A stretch of 64,000 nt of DNA from Rhyacichthys aspro (lineage: Eukaryota > Chordata > Actinopteri > Gobiiformes > Rhyacichthyidae): the NCBI GenBank assembly GCA_036850595.1, contig CM072152.1, positions 15,885,207-15,949,206 on the forward strand. Reading direction: 5' to 3'. The translations under genes and the position numbers were made by a program. Below are positions 47,002 through 58,962 of the stretch, piece by piece. The notes beneath the pieces are model-generated. The model was given only the letters and a program-made list of their open reading frames with translations, was not told where the DNA came from and searched no databases. Each line of letters starts with the position of its first letter. Positions within the stretch are counted from its first letter, which is position 1.

Positions 47002-49387
47002 CCTTAATCTGTTATTTTTTGGTTTGAAGATCATTGTCAAATGTGTTTTCATGTTGCAAATGAGTGGAGAGTCCTCACAAGAGCACTTCTGTTTGTCCCT
47101 CCATTATCATCTGTTTGTGTGCTAGACATTTTACACTTGAAATTCAGTTTTGGGCTGGAATCAGAAAGTTTGAGACAAAGAGGGCAGAATCTGTCTTCAG
47201 TTGGTGAAAGATCTTGTTTTTAGTGATGCTCATGTCGGTTCACTCTAGCAATAAAAAAATAATAATAATTACAATTTAATAAAGTGAGATGTTGAAAGGT
47301 TGTTTTGTTCAGAGTTCGTCTAATCATTCATAAAAGTGTGTGTACCCAAGTATGCTACAACATACAGGCATATACTTTAACACTTGTAGTACTGTACACG
47401 CTCCTGTCAACTTGATTGAGCTCTTGTCAGAATGTGTCAACAAGGCTGTTATTATGCTCAAGGAGCTCAACTAAACTTAGTGTTACATACAATAATAACA
47501 ATGAAAAGTGCATTAAAAGAGTGACAGTGAACAAAACAGTGAACCGGCAGAAGCCAGAACAGATAAACCTTGTTCAAATCTCTTTGTGACTCTTAACATG
47601 TGACACAGTCAAGTGGAACGGCCATATCAGACAGGAGTAAGAAGCTGGCGCAGATATCTAGCTCGTTCTTTTTTATTCTTGTGCTGACTTGATCCATCCA
47701 TTGTCCTTACTTATGGTCTGTCTATCAGTGTCCAAACTGCCCAGAGCGCAGAGAAAAGGCCGTTTGGGGCGGTGAGGAGGGTACTGAGCCACTCTTGCGT
47801 ACAAGAGAAAGCAGAGAATGATAGCCATTCTGCTTTTATTATCTAAAATGTATCAACTTAATCACAGCTCCATTCTGCCACGGTCCTCCCCTGGGCTCAG
47901 TGGGAGACACTGAAGGGAAATTGGAAAAGTATCAGTGAAGTAGGGGTAGAGACAGGCACAGTTGGACCAAAGGAGGGTGCGGTAGAAAGAGGACATAGTT
48001 GGGAGATAAACCTGTTAATTTTTCATGGCCAGCCGCTCATAATCACAATATTGGGTGCCCTTAGAGTCTTAAGATTTGGCCAATTTGGGAGCATGCATGT
48101 GTGTGTGTGAGAGACAGATCACTTCATTACCAAGACTTTAGGGACATCCCCCTGAACCCCCCTCTCCAGCCCCTCACTCTCCCTTGTGTCCCTGCCTAAG
48201 TGCCCAAAGTTATAATAGTCCATATCATAAAGACACATTATCCTCTGATAGGAGACTGCAGTGTCCTGAGGCTATAACTGCATTTCTACTTCATTTTTTT
48301 GCCATATATGGCCACGGATATAACTAATGAACTGATGAAAAAGTGTGAGTGCAATCAAAAAGAGTCATGTATAAAGTTTTAAATATGAAAATTATTTGAC
48401 CATTGGCATTAAGGGTAAAAGTGAAGCGAGAAGCACATGTTAAAGTTGTTGCAATAAAACATGCAGCACCTCACAGTTTTGCCACAGTTTTTTAAGGGAT
48501 AGACAATATGGAGCTTTTTAAATAAAATGATATGCCTTGATTTGTTTTTTATTGCCATGTGTAAAAGCTCACAATAATAAACTGTGCACCATTTGGCGTC
48601 TATTGCAACACCAGCTGAAAAATGCTCAACCTTCACTTCAGAAAGGTGTTCAGAAATGCAGCGATTCGAATTTTGGTCCAAAGTGGAACGGCTTCCAGTC
48701 TGACGCACAAAATAAGCCACACAAGGTGTTTTCACAATGGGGCCAAAGTAATCAAAGATTTGCACAACAGGCCAACAACAACGATCTGTACTGGGTAAAG
48801 CCGACAACATTTTTCTTGTTGTAGTACACATTTACTACGTCGTTAACCTTTCATAATGCTGAGCTGCTCATTAATCCTGGAGCCATCTCGGCCTGTCTCA
48901 GTCTTTTTTGCCTCTGTTCTGGAACGACTGGTGCAGAGCCCTCGTGTCGACACTGCACTTTTTGGGATGAGAGAAAAAGAGGAAAGAAAGGAAAGAAGTG
49001 CCCCTTCAGATTTTGTATTCTTTGTTTCTGTGCCGCGTCTTTAAGTGAAACTAAGGCTAGGGTCGATCCACAGCTCTGTCTGCATGTATGATGAAAGATA
49101 TACCACGACTAAAGGTACACCGAATACCTGCCACTGTATAAGCAACTCTGTTCTTGAAAAAGTCATGTCCAGTCCACCCACACACTCACACACAAACACG
49201 GGGCAGGTTAATAATGACCATAATCACCCATCCTCAGTGCAGACACACACAAAAACACAGTTTGGCAGCAGATGGCCATGTAAGGGGAAAACCACTGCGT
49301 GTGTTTACACTAAAACACTGCTTGTCTTAGTGGCTTTAGAGCCCAGGCTGAGCGGGCAGCCTTTTTAACAAGGCTTTGAAAAAACAG

Positions 49388-49439
<52 letters not shown>

Positions 49440-50067
49440 GCTTTAGTTTATGCTTCTTCTATCTTGAAAAGAGTTGAGTGTGTGCTTTACCTGATTGAGT
49501 TTAAATTGATTTATTTAATGATCACTTGCACAATGCCAAAGTAAGTCTTTTCTTTCATTGCATGTGTCTTCATTAGAAATATTTGCCTCTGTTTCTTCCG
49601 CCGTGGGGAGTGTGTGTGTCTGTGTGGGTCAGAAAGGCAGCATTTGTTCTGTGAAAGCCTATAAACATCTGCGATCCCTTTTAAGGGATTGTTTAGATTG
49701 ACGGAACGGCAAAATAAACGTTCTCAAGGAGGCCAGCGCTCTTTACTGACACACACATCTCCGCTACCAGCATAAAACCACTGTGTGTTGAGCTCTGAAA
49801 AACGGCTTTTCTTTTAGGGTGCGCTTTGCTGATCAGTCTTCACGTGAACCCTCGCTGACCCCTTCTCGTCTGTACCTCAGCCTTGCTCACACATTTTTGG
49901 CTCTCTAAAAGCACAAGGTCTTGTTTCTACTCCACCCCCTTAACAGTACAGACTTCCACACCCCCTTTTACAGCACTATACCTACAAGTTGTTGTGTCTG
50001 GGTTAAAGCAGCAGCAACTATTCACAACTATACCTTTATATATGACTATGACCAGCCAACAGTGAGG
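47002..50067. other. Noncoding DNA
   Basis: No gene supported. A repeat-free block at about 47,730-48,080 has mixed composition and could be regulatory. A segment at 48,409-48,831 is open on both strands (140 codons minus, 95 codons plus) but neither product is recognisable. Confidence 0.5.
49392..49435. repeat. (CA)n microsatellite
   Basis: Twenty-two uninterrupted CA units, the longest CA/GT run in the window and probably polymorphic. Confidence 0.97.
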
Positions 50068-50180
50068 AGAGGTGCACCCTGGATCCTGACTAGATAATCA
50101 CAGGGTTCACACATAGAGACAGACACTGCTAGACAATCATTCACAATCAAAATCATTTACCAGGGGCAATTCAGAATCAC
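50068..50180 (-). repeat. Degraded SINE fragment, same family as 39.4 kb
   Basis: GGTGCACCCTGGATCCTGAC and the following CACAGGG, AGAGACAGACA, CAATCATTCACA and GGGGCAATT blocks appear in the same order as in the middle of the 39,425-39,724 copy (GGTACACCCTGGACAATGGC onwards). Orientation is the same. Head and tail are missing. Confidence 0.68.
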
Positions 50181-51130
50181 TTGTCATAAGTCGGTCCTGT
50201 GTTACTTACAAAGAAGCTCGGCTGTGATCAGGATCACAACGTGAGGAAGTGGGGTGTCTGTCCAGCTGTGATTTAGGTCAGAGGGAAGCAGCGATGGGAG
50301 GATTCTCTGCTCTGTTTATTTGAGGCAGGAGCCATTACTGCTGTCCCTCGGCCTGTATTTATATACAGACACAGAACAGACACATACAAGCGGAGTATGT
50401 GCACGTGGCTCATCAATGTTTGTGTGCAAGAGCAGGAAAGAAACAGACATTGCATATAATGTGACTCGGCACGCCTGTGTACAACTTGCAGTAAAAATAA
50501 ACATCGCTGATTTCTGCCCATGAACTAATAGAGGACCGGGCCAGAGCTTTTAGTGGGAAGTGTACAGCAGCGGGCCTCAGTGTGGACACATTCGAAGAAG
50601 GAAAGATTCATTCACTGTAGTCCAGTCACAGCATTGATTCATCCAAAAAATATATCCAATCACATGTGCGTCTGGTTATGGCCTGGGTTTGTTTGTATGC
50701 TTTTGTAAACTAAGATTTTTCTCTACTTCTGGGCACTTTTTCCACAAAACATAGATGTCCATATACTAATAACCATAATACTATCGTCTTGTAATAATTG
50801 TGTAACAGTGACAGTCGATAAGTCTAATGAATCAGAGTATTTCTTTTTCTCCTCACCTTGTGGTCTGGTGTACTTCTTAGAACATTTGTGTAGGCGGAGA
50901 TATTTTGTAAAGAGCTCTTGGGAAAATATCCGATTATGAAAAAAAAAAAAAAAGAAAAGAAAAAAAAAGTGCTTGTGTGTAAGGACGTGGCCTAAAGCAA
51001 ACCAAAGCGTTCTCTGAGGTGTGCCACGTGGAGCAGGGTAAACTAGTCCCATGGTGTCTATTGGCGGTCTGACATTACTGCAGGGTTGCCACAGCTTGTA
51101 AAAGCCTCGTTAACACAAAGACCTGCTCAC
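50181..51130. other. Noncoding DNA
   Basis: A-rich simple sequence lies at about 50,938-50,968. No gene or repeat family recognised. Confidence 0.5.
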
Positions 51131-51132
51131 AT

Positions 51133-51225
51133 GTTAATTGTTAATTGACTAATTAATTTTTGCATAAAGGCATGCATGGGGAGAAAGGGTAGCTAATTGA
51201 AAGTGACTATAGGTTTAATTATGGG
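51133..51225. promoter_or_regulatory. Homeodomain-site cluster
   Basis: Five TAAT-type cores lie in 90 bp: two TTAATTG copies in tandem (from about 51,134), CTAATTAATT, AGCTAATTG and GTTTAATTATG. Between them is GCATAAAGGCATGCAT, which contains a palindromic GCATGC. Strong clustering of TAAT cores is typical of developmental enhancers, though AT-rich DNA produces them readily. Confidence 0.33.
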
Positions 51226-51769
51226 ACGCTAGAGTGAGGAGGAGGGAAGGTGGGATGCTTAGTTATGTGCACGGGTGCTCATTTTTGTTTTTTTCTAAAA
51301 TGAAAAAGGCATCTTGTCAAACTTGATGCTGTCTTGATTGTTTGTTTGCTGTTCCTTTGTTGCTACTCTGCTCTGATACTTTTATATTCACGCTATTGTC
51401 ATACAGTCTTATAAAATGACTCAATCCCAAAACACAAACGTTTACATTTACAAATTCCTGAGCCCTGTGTCTCACTCATCACCTCAACCTGCTTGCCTTC
51501 CAGAATAAATGATCAGACGAAAAGATTTGCTGAAAAGATGGTCAAGAAAGACTCTCCTTGCCATCATTTTTCTCAGAAATCATTTGAATGCCAGCAAAGC
51601 ACACAGTGTGTCGAGCTGCTAACCATCTCTGGATGTGTGTTGCAGAGAAGCCAGTGTGATCATGCATTTACATCAACAGTAATCTAAGTCCAATTATTGA
51701 ACAGTATGTAAAACTGACACACACAATGGGTCGAGAGACAGAGGAATGTACGAGTGGACCCAATGTCTG
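51226..51769. other. Noncoding DNA, nothing recognised
   Basis: No supported feature. Confidence 0.45.
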
Positions 51770-52150
51770 TTAATTCAATTCCTTCCCGGCGCTCACTAAA
51801 ACACTGCCACAAATTAAATCGGCCAGGGGAGCAGACAGCTAACAAAGGAAATTAACAATGATGCTGCCTCTGTATTAGGGCATATGGATTCGCTGCATGT
51901 TTGCCGCGTGTGCGTAACCACAGCCTTGCGCCTCTCCACGCGCTGAGTAGAGGGGTAGAAAGGCCAGTTTTAATCAAGAAATCCATTCCACTTTTCTAAC
52001 CCCTCTTCGCTTATTCCTCCCCTCACTCTGTGGCTGGCTCGTGTGGAAACAGAAGTGCTAAATTACCCCGGAGCAGTTAGACAAAAACATCTTGTTGCCT
52101 TCTAAATTGCTTTGCATGCATGTTAATTGGACAGAAATCCCTGCAGTGTA
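51770..52150. promoter_or_regulatory. Candidate cis-regulatory block
   Basis: Repeat-free block with balanced composition, CpG-bearing segments (near 51,905 and 51,940) and AT-rich cores (GTTAATTC, AAATTAACAATG, TTTTAATCAAG). It ends with GCTTTGCATGCATGTTAATTG, an octamer-like site joined to a homeodomain core (about 52,110-52,128). It resembles known gene-desert elements in texture. Untested. Confidence 0.3.
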
Positions 52151-52469
52151 TTTGCAACTTCCCTCGTGCGTGTGTCTGTATATGTATGTACAGTATGTGT
52201 GTGTGGCCAGGAACGGTGAGCTATTATAGCAGCAATGGCTTGCAGAGATTTGGAGGTTATCTGTTTTTGTTGGTTAATTGTGAAGCTGATACAATCGGGG
52301 GTCTGGGCCAATTCGAGTGGGCTTTCTGCCAAATTACCTCAGTAATCGTCTGTGTTAAAGTCCCTGGTTGCTCTCAACAAGACAGAGCTCGGGAAGCCCC
52401 CAAGTTCAATGGAGGAGGCAGATCTGACCCTAGCTTTAGACAGCTTACACTGTAATTGAAATGATATTT

Positions 52470-52745
52470 TTTTACACACCATTATTGGATTGCTGACAAG
52501 ATTTCACCCAAAATTCCATTTGTGGTCAATTTATCCTGTTTGTTTTTAATTAATGCAGGCGGCTAATGAACTCAGAGGGGATCTTAGCCAAATGATCAGA
52601 ATTTCCTCCATGTTTTTTCCTGTTATCTTTCGAGCAGTAGGCTTTGGAATTGGAGCATGAAATTGTTTGAAAGTAGGAAAGGAATTCACTTGAAATGAGT
52701 GTGCAAACATCGAAGCCAACACAAGCAAAAGGGCAAATCTACCAT
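52470..52745. promoter_or_regulatory. Candidate cis-regulatory block
   Basis: TGTTTGTTTTTAATTAATGC (forkhead-like and homeodomain cores overlapping, about 52,538-52,557) is followed by GGCTAATGAAC, and later by CTTTGGAATTGGAGC and GAATTCACTTG. No repeat or coding frame seen. Confidence 0.27.
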
Positions 52746-54779
52746 TCATTTACTATGACAGGAAATTTCATTGGCTATGACTAAAGATTATTTAAAACTG
52801 TTAGCAGTGTATGTGGAACAGACATGACGGACGGACAAATGGAAACACACATACTATGCAAACACTTTTATTATACTTTACGATTAATTGGAGCCAGAAG
52901 TGCAGCACAGAGCTCATGGTGTACAGTAGTGTTTTGTAAGTAGAACCTCTGCACATCCTCCTATGTTTACCTCCCTTTCTCTCAAGATAAATCATGCCTG
53001 TCCTTGTCATATTCAAGTATTCTGCTTTCTGAATAGGTTTAGAAATTAAAGTATTAGAATGTGGTTGATGTCTCGAAGCAGTTTATTTTTGAGATCATGC
53101 CAAACAAAGGTCTCGACTGATCTTAACAAGAATGAGCATTTGTGCATTTCAGATGTTTCCGAAAAATAAATGATCAAGCATAACCTTCCCAGATCTTACA
53201 CCGTGACCCTCATGACCAAACACACATAGTTTGCTGATTGTTTGAGACTTATAAAGAGTGAAATTCTATGGGTAAAAAACCCCCAAAAAAACTCACCTCT
53301 GAACATACTGTTACATTCAAAATGATGATGCATGCAGACTCAATACGGGCTGTGTGTGTACATAAGGTCCATAAATGTAGGACTGTAAAGGCAACAGAAA
53401 TCACAACCCTCATTTAAACCAGTGTTAGAAAAATATAATCTGGTTTCAAAGCTGGTTTTAGTGGAAAGCATCTGGACTGAAATCCTTCCCATGATCCTTT
53501 CGGGCCAAGAAGTGAGTTGTCATCCTTGTCTTGACAGTATGCTATGCGGGACTGCAGGCCATGAATCCCCAGACAGTGACCTCATATGTAACCCTTCGAC
53601 CCCTACACACATGCATACACACAAACACGTCTCCATGAATCTGTGAGGACAATGTATTGATAGCCCCATTACATAAACCAGAACCATTTATCAATATTCA
53701 AGTTTTTGGTTGCAATTCTCCTCATTTACCAAGAATGATAAGCACTCTGAAGGTGTGGCCACAGTGACAGTAAAAAAAGAGAATTATCACAGACTGATAA
53801 AATGGCAATGGTGTTTTACCTAAAAGTGATCCACTAATGCTTTATATGATGCATGGTCTATAGATCCTTATCACTGGATTATATTAGATATCACAGATAT
53901 ATAACAACTGCGCCTGACGAGGGATCACTACATTTGAATTGACACTTGGCATTTGAGTTGATTTGTTGAATCAACTAAAGCCAACTGAACGCATCAAACT
54001 CTCACGAGGCCCACTCTCCCTCTCTCGCTGTTTGACGTCATTGTTTTGATATTCCCACTACTTCCCGTCGTCTTCTGATACTATTTCCTGAGTCACGTGT
54101 TTGCAGTTGGGTCAGTGATTAGTTCAGTCTACCTGATTAGGTCCAGATTTAGCCAAAAGATTTCAAACATAGTCCATACACACCAACAGATTTTTGTGCC
54201 AACTAGAATTGCCGAATGATCCCAACAAGATCAGACTGGAGCGCTTGGCCCAACTGGGAATCATGGGTAAAATCTGGCAAAAATCTTACAGTGAGTCTTA
54301 TAGCGTGTAAATAGGGTCTTCTATGTTAGTGACAGCTGACTCGTCCATTCATTTCCAGTGTCTATGCTACAAACACATGCAGTGCTTTCTTAATTGTTTT
54401 GCCTGTAGGTCTTTCTTAGTGATGCTGTACTGTAAACAGTTTTAGTCTCAGTGCATTAACATGAAAGTGAAAGCAACACACACACACATAATGCTCAAGC
54501 AGCCTCAGTGCTCAAAGTGTCATTTTCACTCCGCTACTGAAAGCTGAGGCAATTTATTCCACTGTACACACAAACAAGACGCACAAACACACACAGAGAC
54601 TTTACACAGCGCAGCACAGTGCAAAGCTGTGAACATAAACACTTAACCCTGGAAATATTCAATGATGGCGGATAAAAGAGTGATTTGTGTTCCGCTAAGG
54701 GGAAAATGAGTAATCCTATCATTCAGCGTGACATGCAACACAACACGCTGCATCAGTCACACACACATGACACTAAACA
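52746..54779. other. Noncoding DNA
   Basis: No gene supported. The only distinct site is TGAGTCACGTG at 54,089-54,099, a fused AP-1 and E-box motif. Confidence 0.5.
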
Positions 54780-55365
54780 CTGCCTATCAGGATGATAAAA
54801 GCGCGCCTCACCCACACAATAGACCGTTTGATTTTTCTATTTTCTGTGTCATTCATTTTCTCTTTATGCTGTTGTAAACCTCTCTGCCGCTGGCGTCGCT
54901 CCTGACAGAACAGCACATATTTGTGTATTCATGTATATATCTCAACTAATCTCTATAAATATATTTATGAGCTTTAATACCTTTGTACTGTAATAATATG
55001 CATGCCGAACGTCAAGTTTTACACTCGTGATGACAGGCGCACTTACCCCAAATGCACACACAGCTTGCATTGGGTGCACACCAATCCCCTGGTCTTTCTA
55101 TCTTCCTGCCGGGGCATTAATTCCTGCCCATATTTCCATCTGATTATGGTCCGGTTATACCCGCAACTAATTGAACATTAAATATAAAGAAAGTTAATGA
55201 AAATGTCCTTTATCCCCTCCAAACTAGGCCTGAGAACGCATCTATTAAGGCAAATTAATCTGGGCCTGCTGTGTGTTGCGGTGCAGAAGATATATGCACA
55301 GTTAGCAGCTCTCCTCTCTGACCTGAATTATCAGCCTTTCCATCCGAACTGTTGAGTTACAAAAG
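54780..55365. promoter_or_regulatory. Candidate cis-regulatory block (possibly two elements)
   Basis: Part one (54,780-55,050) has TATTTATGAGCTTTAATACC and AATATGCATGCC. Part two (55,085-55,345) has GGCATTAATTCC, CAACTAATTG, AGTTAATG and CTATTAAGGC next to AAATTAATCTGGGCC. These are recurrent homeodomain-like cores in otherwise mixed-composition, repeat-free sequence. By eye this and the next block have the clearest conserved-noncoding texture in the window. Confidence 0.33.
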
Positions 55366-56104
55366 CAGCAAGGTATTCTCAGTGTTTCATAACAGTGTCC
55401 AAACAATGTGGCGCATGTTCGTGTGCTGTCATGGATCTGTTGGGTACTGTATGGACCACCTCTACAGTCTGAACACACATTTCCTTCTACACACTTAACT
55501 GTGAACTGTTTTCATTTGAGTCGAGACTTTTTCCAAGAGCCCTGTGGTGTCCTTGTTGACGACACTTTTACATCAATCTGCTCTGTAGCTTTTTATGCTT
55601 CACCAAACCACAAAATGATTTCCCTGAACTTAACCACCCTTTTACCTCCTAAACATAACTGCCCCCTTCCTCTTTTCTTTACTAAAAGCATTCTCGTGTT
55701 TAAACTGCTCTTCGGATCTATCTCTTGTGTCTTGAAGCGGCCTGATGTCCATATTTATGTCCTACAAACCACCCATACTACAATAAAGAAGGGACGAGAG
55801 ACTGAAATGGGCCATTGTCCAAACATTTGCGCTTGAGAATGTGAATGCCATGTCAACATGTACATGGGAGACCACTGTAAACCTCTCCACTGTTAAAGAG
55901 ATATCCACAGTACACAGTTCATCGCATAATGCTTTAAAAACAGTTCCATCTCTGCACGAGCATAAAGCTGGTATTAATCGTTAAGTTTCTTGGCTGTTTT
56001 TTTAGTTTTACACTTTACTTTTGTCTTTCAAGTGTAAGTGGCTCCAACAGCGTAGAAGACACCCACCGAGCATGGCCAAGAGACAGACTGATGCACCAGC
56101 AAAA
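55366..56104. other. Noncoding DNA
   Basis: A 142-codon plus-strand frame (55,408-55,836) has no recognisable domain and no splice or promoter context that I would defend. Confidence 0.45.
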
Positions 56105-56830
56105 AGATGCAAACAATGAAGAGAGGGATGCTTTTATTATCATGAAAGGCATAAAAGCAACGGTATTTATTTAGTCTATTATCCCGCATAAAAAGTCCTC
56201 ATTATTCCTGCTCCCTCCTCCTCTCTCTCGTCCCGCGGCTCCCCCAGGCCCCTGGTATTAGCATCTCTCCTGGCCAGCGAGGGGTTAACTAACCCGTTTA
56301 AGGGGAACCACGGAAAACAATACTTGGACCCCAAAAAGACAATGGTGGTGCCTTTCTCCTCCGTATTTGTAATTTAACATCAAAAGACTCCTCTGCAGCG
56401 ACCTCTGAGATTCAGCGTCTCTTTAATGAAGCGCCCCACCCCCCTTAATCACATTCAAATTGGTTAGTGTTCAGAAAATAGAAATATGTATTAGATAGCA
56501 ATAAATTTTCATCATTGGCTAAGCCTGCTTCTTAATTGTCCTGTCCCAAGGCTTGGGAATTTCATTGTTCGTTAGGTGCTTAAGTCCCCCATCTCATTCA
56601 GTCTCTCTGACATTACTGCTGAGGGCTCTAATGCCCAACTAATTTGAATGGGGATTTACATGATAGAGCAGGGAGCATTAAAATGTGGAGGGAAAGGAAA
56701 AAAGGAAAAAAGGGGGAAACGGCTCCTTTCACTTCAAAAGTCACTTTGTTCAAAGTCAAATGACAGTGTTTAAAGATGCTGTATCGCTCTCTCCTCAGGA
56801 TTTTGGACAGCGGCGCCAAGTTTAATGGTT
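56105..56830. promoter_or_regulatory. Candidate cis-regulatory block, long
   Basis: About 700 bp without repeats or supported frames. It contains GC-rich and AT-rich motifs in close succession: GGTTAACTAACCCG (56,283), GTAATTTAAC, CCTTAATCACATTC, CTTAATTGTCC, the near-palindrome CCCAAGGCTTGGG (56,547), CAACTAATTTG and GCGGCGCC. The length, even composition and density of cores suggest a cluster of regulatory elements. Conservation in other fish would settle it. Confidence 0.35.
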
Positions 56831-57861
56831 CGTTATCTTAGCCGCTCTCTGTCTTCCCATTCCTCACCTCTTCTTCTCTCTCAGCTGCAAACCCACGCTT
56901 TGTTTAGTGGCACCATACTGTTTTTGAATATACATTGTTTTTAAGTGACTTTGAATTATAAAACACTTCTGTCATTTTGGATTTTTTCCCTCTGTAGTTC
57001 TTTTTCACTGCATGTCACTCAATGGTGCGCCATCAGGGCTTTTGGAAGCTCGTTGAATAGGCACGTTCATATTTGTGCGCACACATCAACAGCGCTACAC
57101 TTTCGTCTAGACTTAAAGTTATTGCAATCATGTTTCTCAGTTTCTTTTTTTTGGTGTTTGTTACGGAGATAGTGGATGAGACATGTATTGTGTTTGTGTT
57201 CCTGTCAGTAAGCCTGTTGTGGATCAGTGATAAAGACAATCAGATGTTTTATGTGCATTTGATTGTGTGTGTGCATCCACTCAGACGTATACTGTACATA
57301 AGGTAAAAGGTGAGCTTTAAATGATAAATGTCCTGGTATTTGTCGAAAGAACACCGAACTCTAGACTGCATCTTATCATAATTTACATAATAGCATCTCT
57401 GTCTTGCCAGTCTCGTTTCTCAAGGCTTTTTGCATAATATGGTAAATAATAGGAGCAAAACTGATGTGAACAGTTTTATGGCCTGTTTACCACTGCCTTA
57501 ATTATTGTTTGCCTGCTTTTGGCTTATGAACACTGACACTCTGCGAGTCCGATCCTCCATAATTAATGTATTAGCTCTGACCCATGTGTCACTGGAGATG
57601 AGAGAAGGTTACAGAGGGTCACAACTAATGAGAGAGAGGGGTCGACCTTAGACACGGAGTCAACTTGGGGCAAAGAGGGCATCATCACACAAAACACTAA
57701 ATACCACACGCAAATGTTGCTCCGAAATGGCAAGAAATTAGACTTATTATTTACTGTGTTGACAACAAATGAGGAAACTGTGAAGCTGTGAAAATAGATC
57801 TCTCAGTAAGGGTTACAAACATTTGGAACTTCGCTATTTTGTGATTTCAGGGTAAAACAAG
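56831..57861. other. Noncoding DNA, one small candidate element
   Basis: The stretch 57,485-57,600 has CTTAATTATTG and CATAATTAATG cores in repeat-free sequence and may be a small enhancer. No gene supported. Confidence 0.45.
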
Positions 57862-58080
57862 TTCCTCTGTGGTCTAGAGGTTAGTGCACCTGGCTTGGGC
57901 ACAGGAGACTGGGGGTTTGAATCCCTTGACTCTAGTCATAGTCTGTGCTGGTCCCTCCTCCGGGCAAATGGAGAGGGTTGAGTCAGAAAGCGCATCCAGC
58001 ATAAAAACATTCTCAAACCACTCAAACTATAAACTTGGCATACATCAGATGGGGTTAAGCAGAAAGGCACTTCTCCATTA
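57862..58080 (+). mobile_element. tRNA-derived SINE with tRNA-Glu-like head
   Basis: TTCCTCTGTGGTCTAGAGGT begins the element, as in tRNA-Glu, giving an A box at about 57,870-57,887, and the B box GGTTTGAATCC lies at 57,914-57,924. The would-be acceptor arms do not pair and the anticodon loop is irregular, so it is not a working tRNA gene. About 70 bp on, AAAGCGCATCCAGCATAAAA (about 57,987) matches the GGGCATCCGGCGTAAAAAC block of teleost SINE/LINE tails. A polymerase III promoter is therefore recognisable, but the copy is diverged. The 3' limit is approximate. Confidence 0.72.
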
Positions 58081-58544
58081 ATTGGAATTTGTACAGTTAA
58101 GAGTAAAAAGTTTAGGAAACGCCCCACTTTTGGTCTGTTCCACTGCTTGTTATCTAAGTCTGTTGAGCTAAACGTCTGAAAGCAAAGATTAGAGCTGGAG
58201 CGTGAAGGGTTAACTCTGATAATCACCTGTATTGATCTGTGTGTGTTAGAGGGAAAGGGGCTGGTTCCAGAGCAGCCAGCTATGAATGGTTATTGATTCT
58301 ATCATAAAGACCGGCTGTCTCCGGAGTCTATGGCTCTTTAGGTAATCACTGGTGCTTGTTTTTTCCCGTTTTCTGGCCCTTTGACAAGTTCATATCTTAC
58401 ACCTACTGTTTCCTCAGACACACTTTTACTATCCGTCTAGTTCTGGCTTCTTTGTAAGGTTTCAAAAGATTTTCTCACACTTGCCATCTGTGGATCCTCT
58501 GTGACTCTTTTTACCCAAAACTCTTGGAGCAACCAGACAGACAG
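58081..58544. other. Noncoding DNA, nothing recognised
   Basis: No supported feature. Confidence 0.45.
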
Positions 58545-58700
58545 ACTGAAGCACTCCCTAATCAGGCTTTTGATGCTTGCAGCTAATGCAGCCATGCGCC
58601 CTGCTTAGGCCGCGGCAGTAAATGATTAGCGTGGCTCAGGCTTAGCTGTATTAGCCGTGCCATTGCTGATAGCTCTTGACTCCCAACTTTATCACAGCGA
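58545..58700. promoter_or_regulatory. Candidate cis-regulatory block
   Basis: Short block with CAGCTAATGCAGCC, GTAAATGATTAGCG, GTATTAGCCG and ATCACAGCGATAAAGG (GATA-like). Four homeodomain-type cores lie within 90 bp alongside GC-rich segments. Confidence 0.28.
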
Positions 58701-58962
58701 TAAAGGCGTTAGAGCTGCCATGAGAAACAATAAGACGATCTGCTCTGTGCTGGTGGCTTGTCTCGATGGTGACGGAGTCTTTCCATTAAAAAAAAGACTG
58801 AGAAAAGACTGAAGATGCTCTCCCACGATGCTTTGGGGAGATATAAGGGGCCAGATAGACAGAGAACAGTTATGAGATGCTGTAATAAACACCAAAGGGT
58901 AACTTTTCTAACTCTCACAGTTTGTGTTTGGGGCTTTAAAGCTTCATATTATCATTATATGT
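58701..58962. other. Noncoding DNA
   Basis: Nothing recognised before the AAGACC repeat. Confidence 0.4.

Noticed and set aside
55408..55836. 142-codon plus-strand frame
   Set aside because: No recognisable motif; adjacent to motif-rich noncoding blocks; nothing supports translation.
57862..57935. Functional tRNA-Glu gene
   Set aside because: A and B boxes are present, but acceptor arms do not pair, the anticodon arm is irregular, and the sequence continues into a SINE body.
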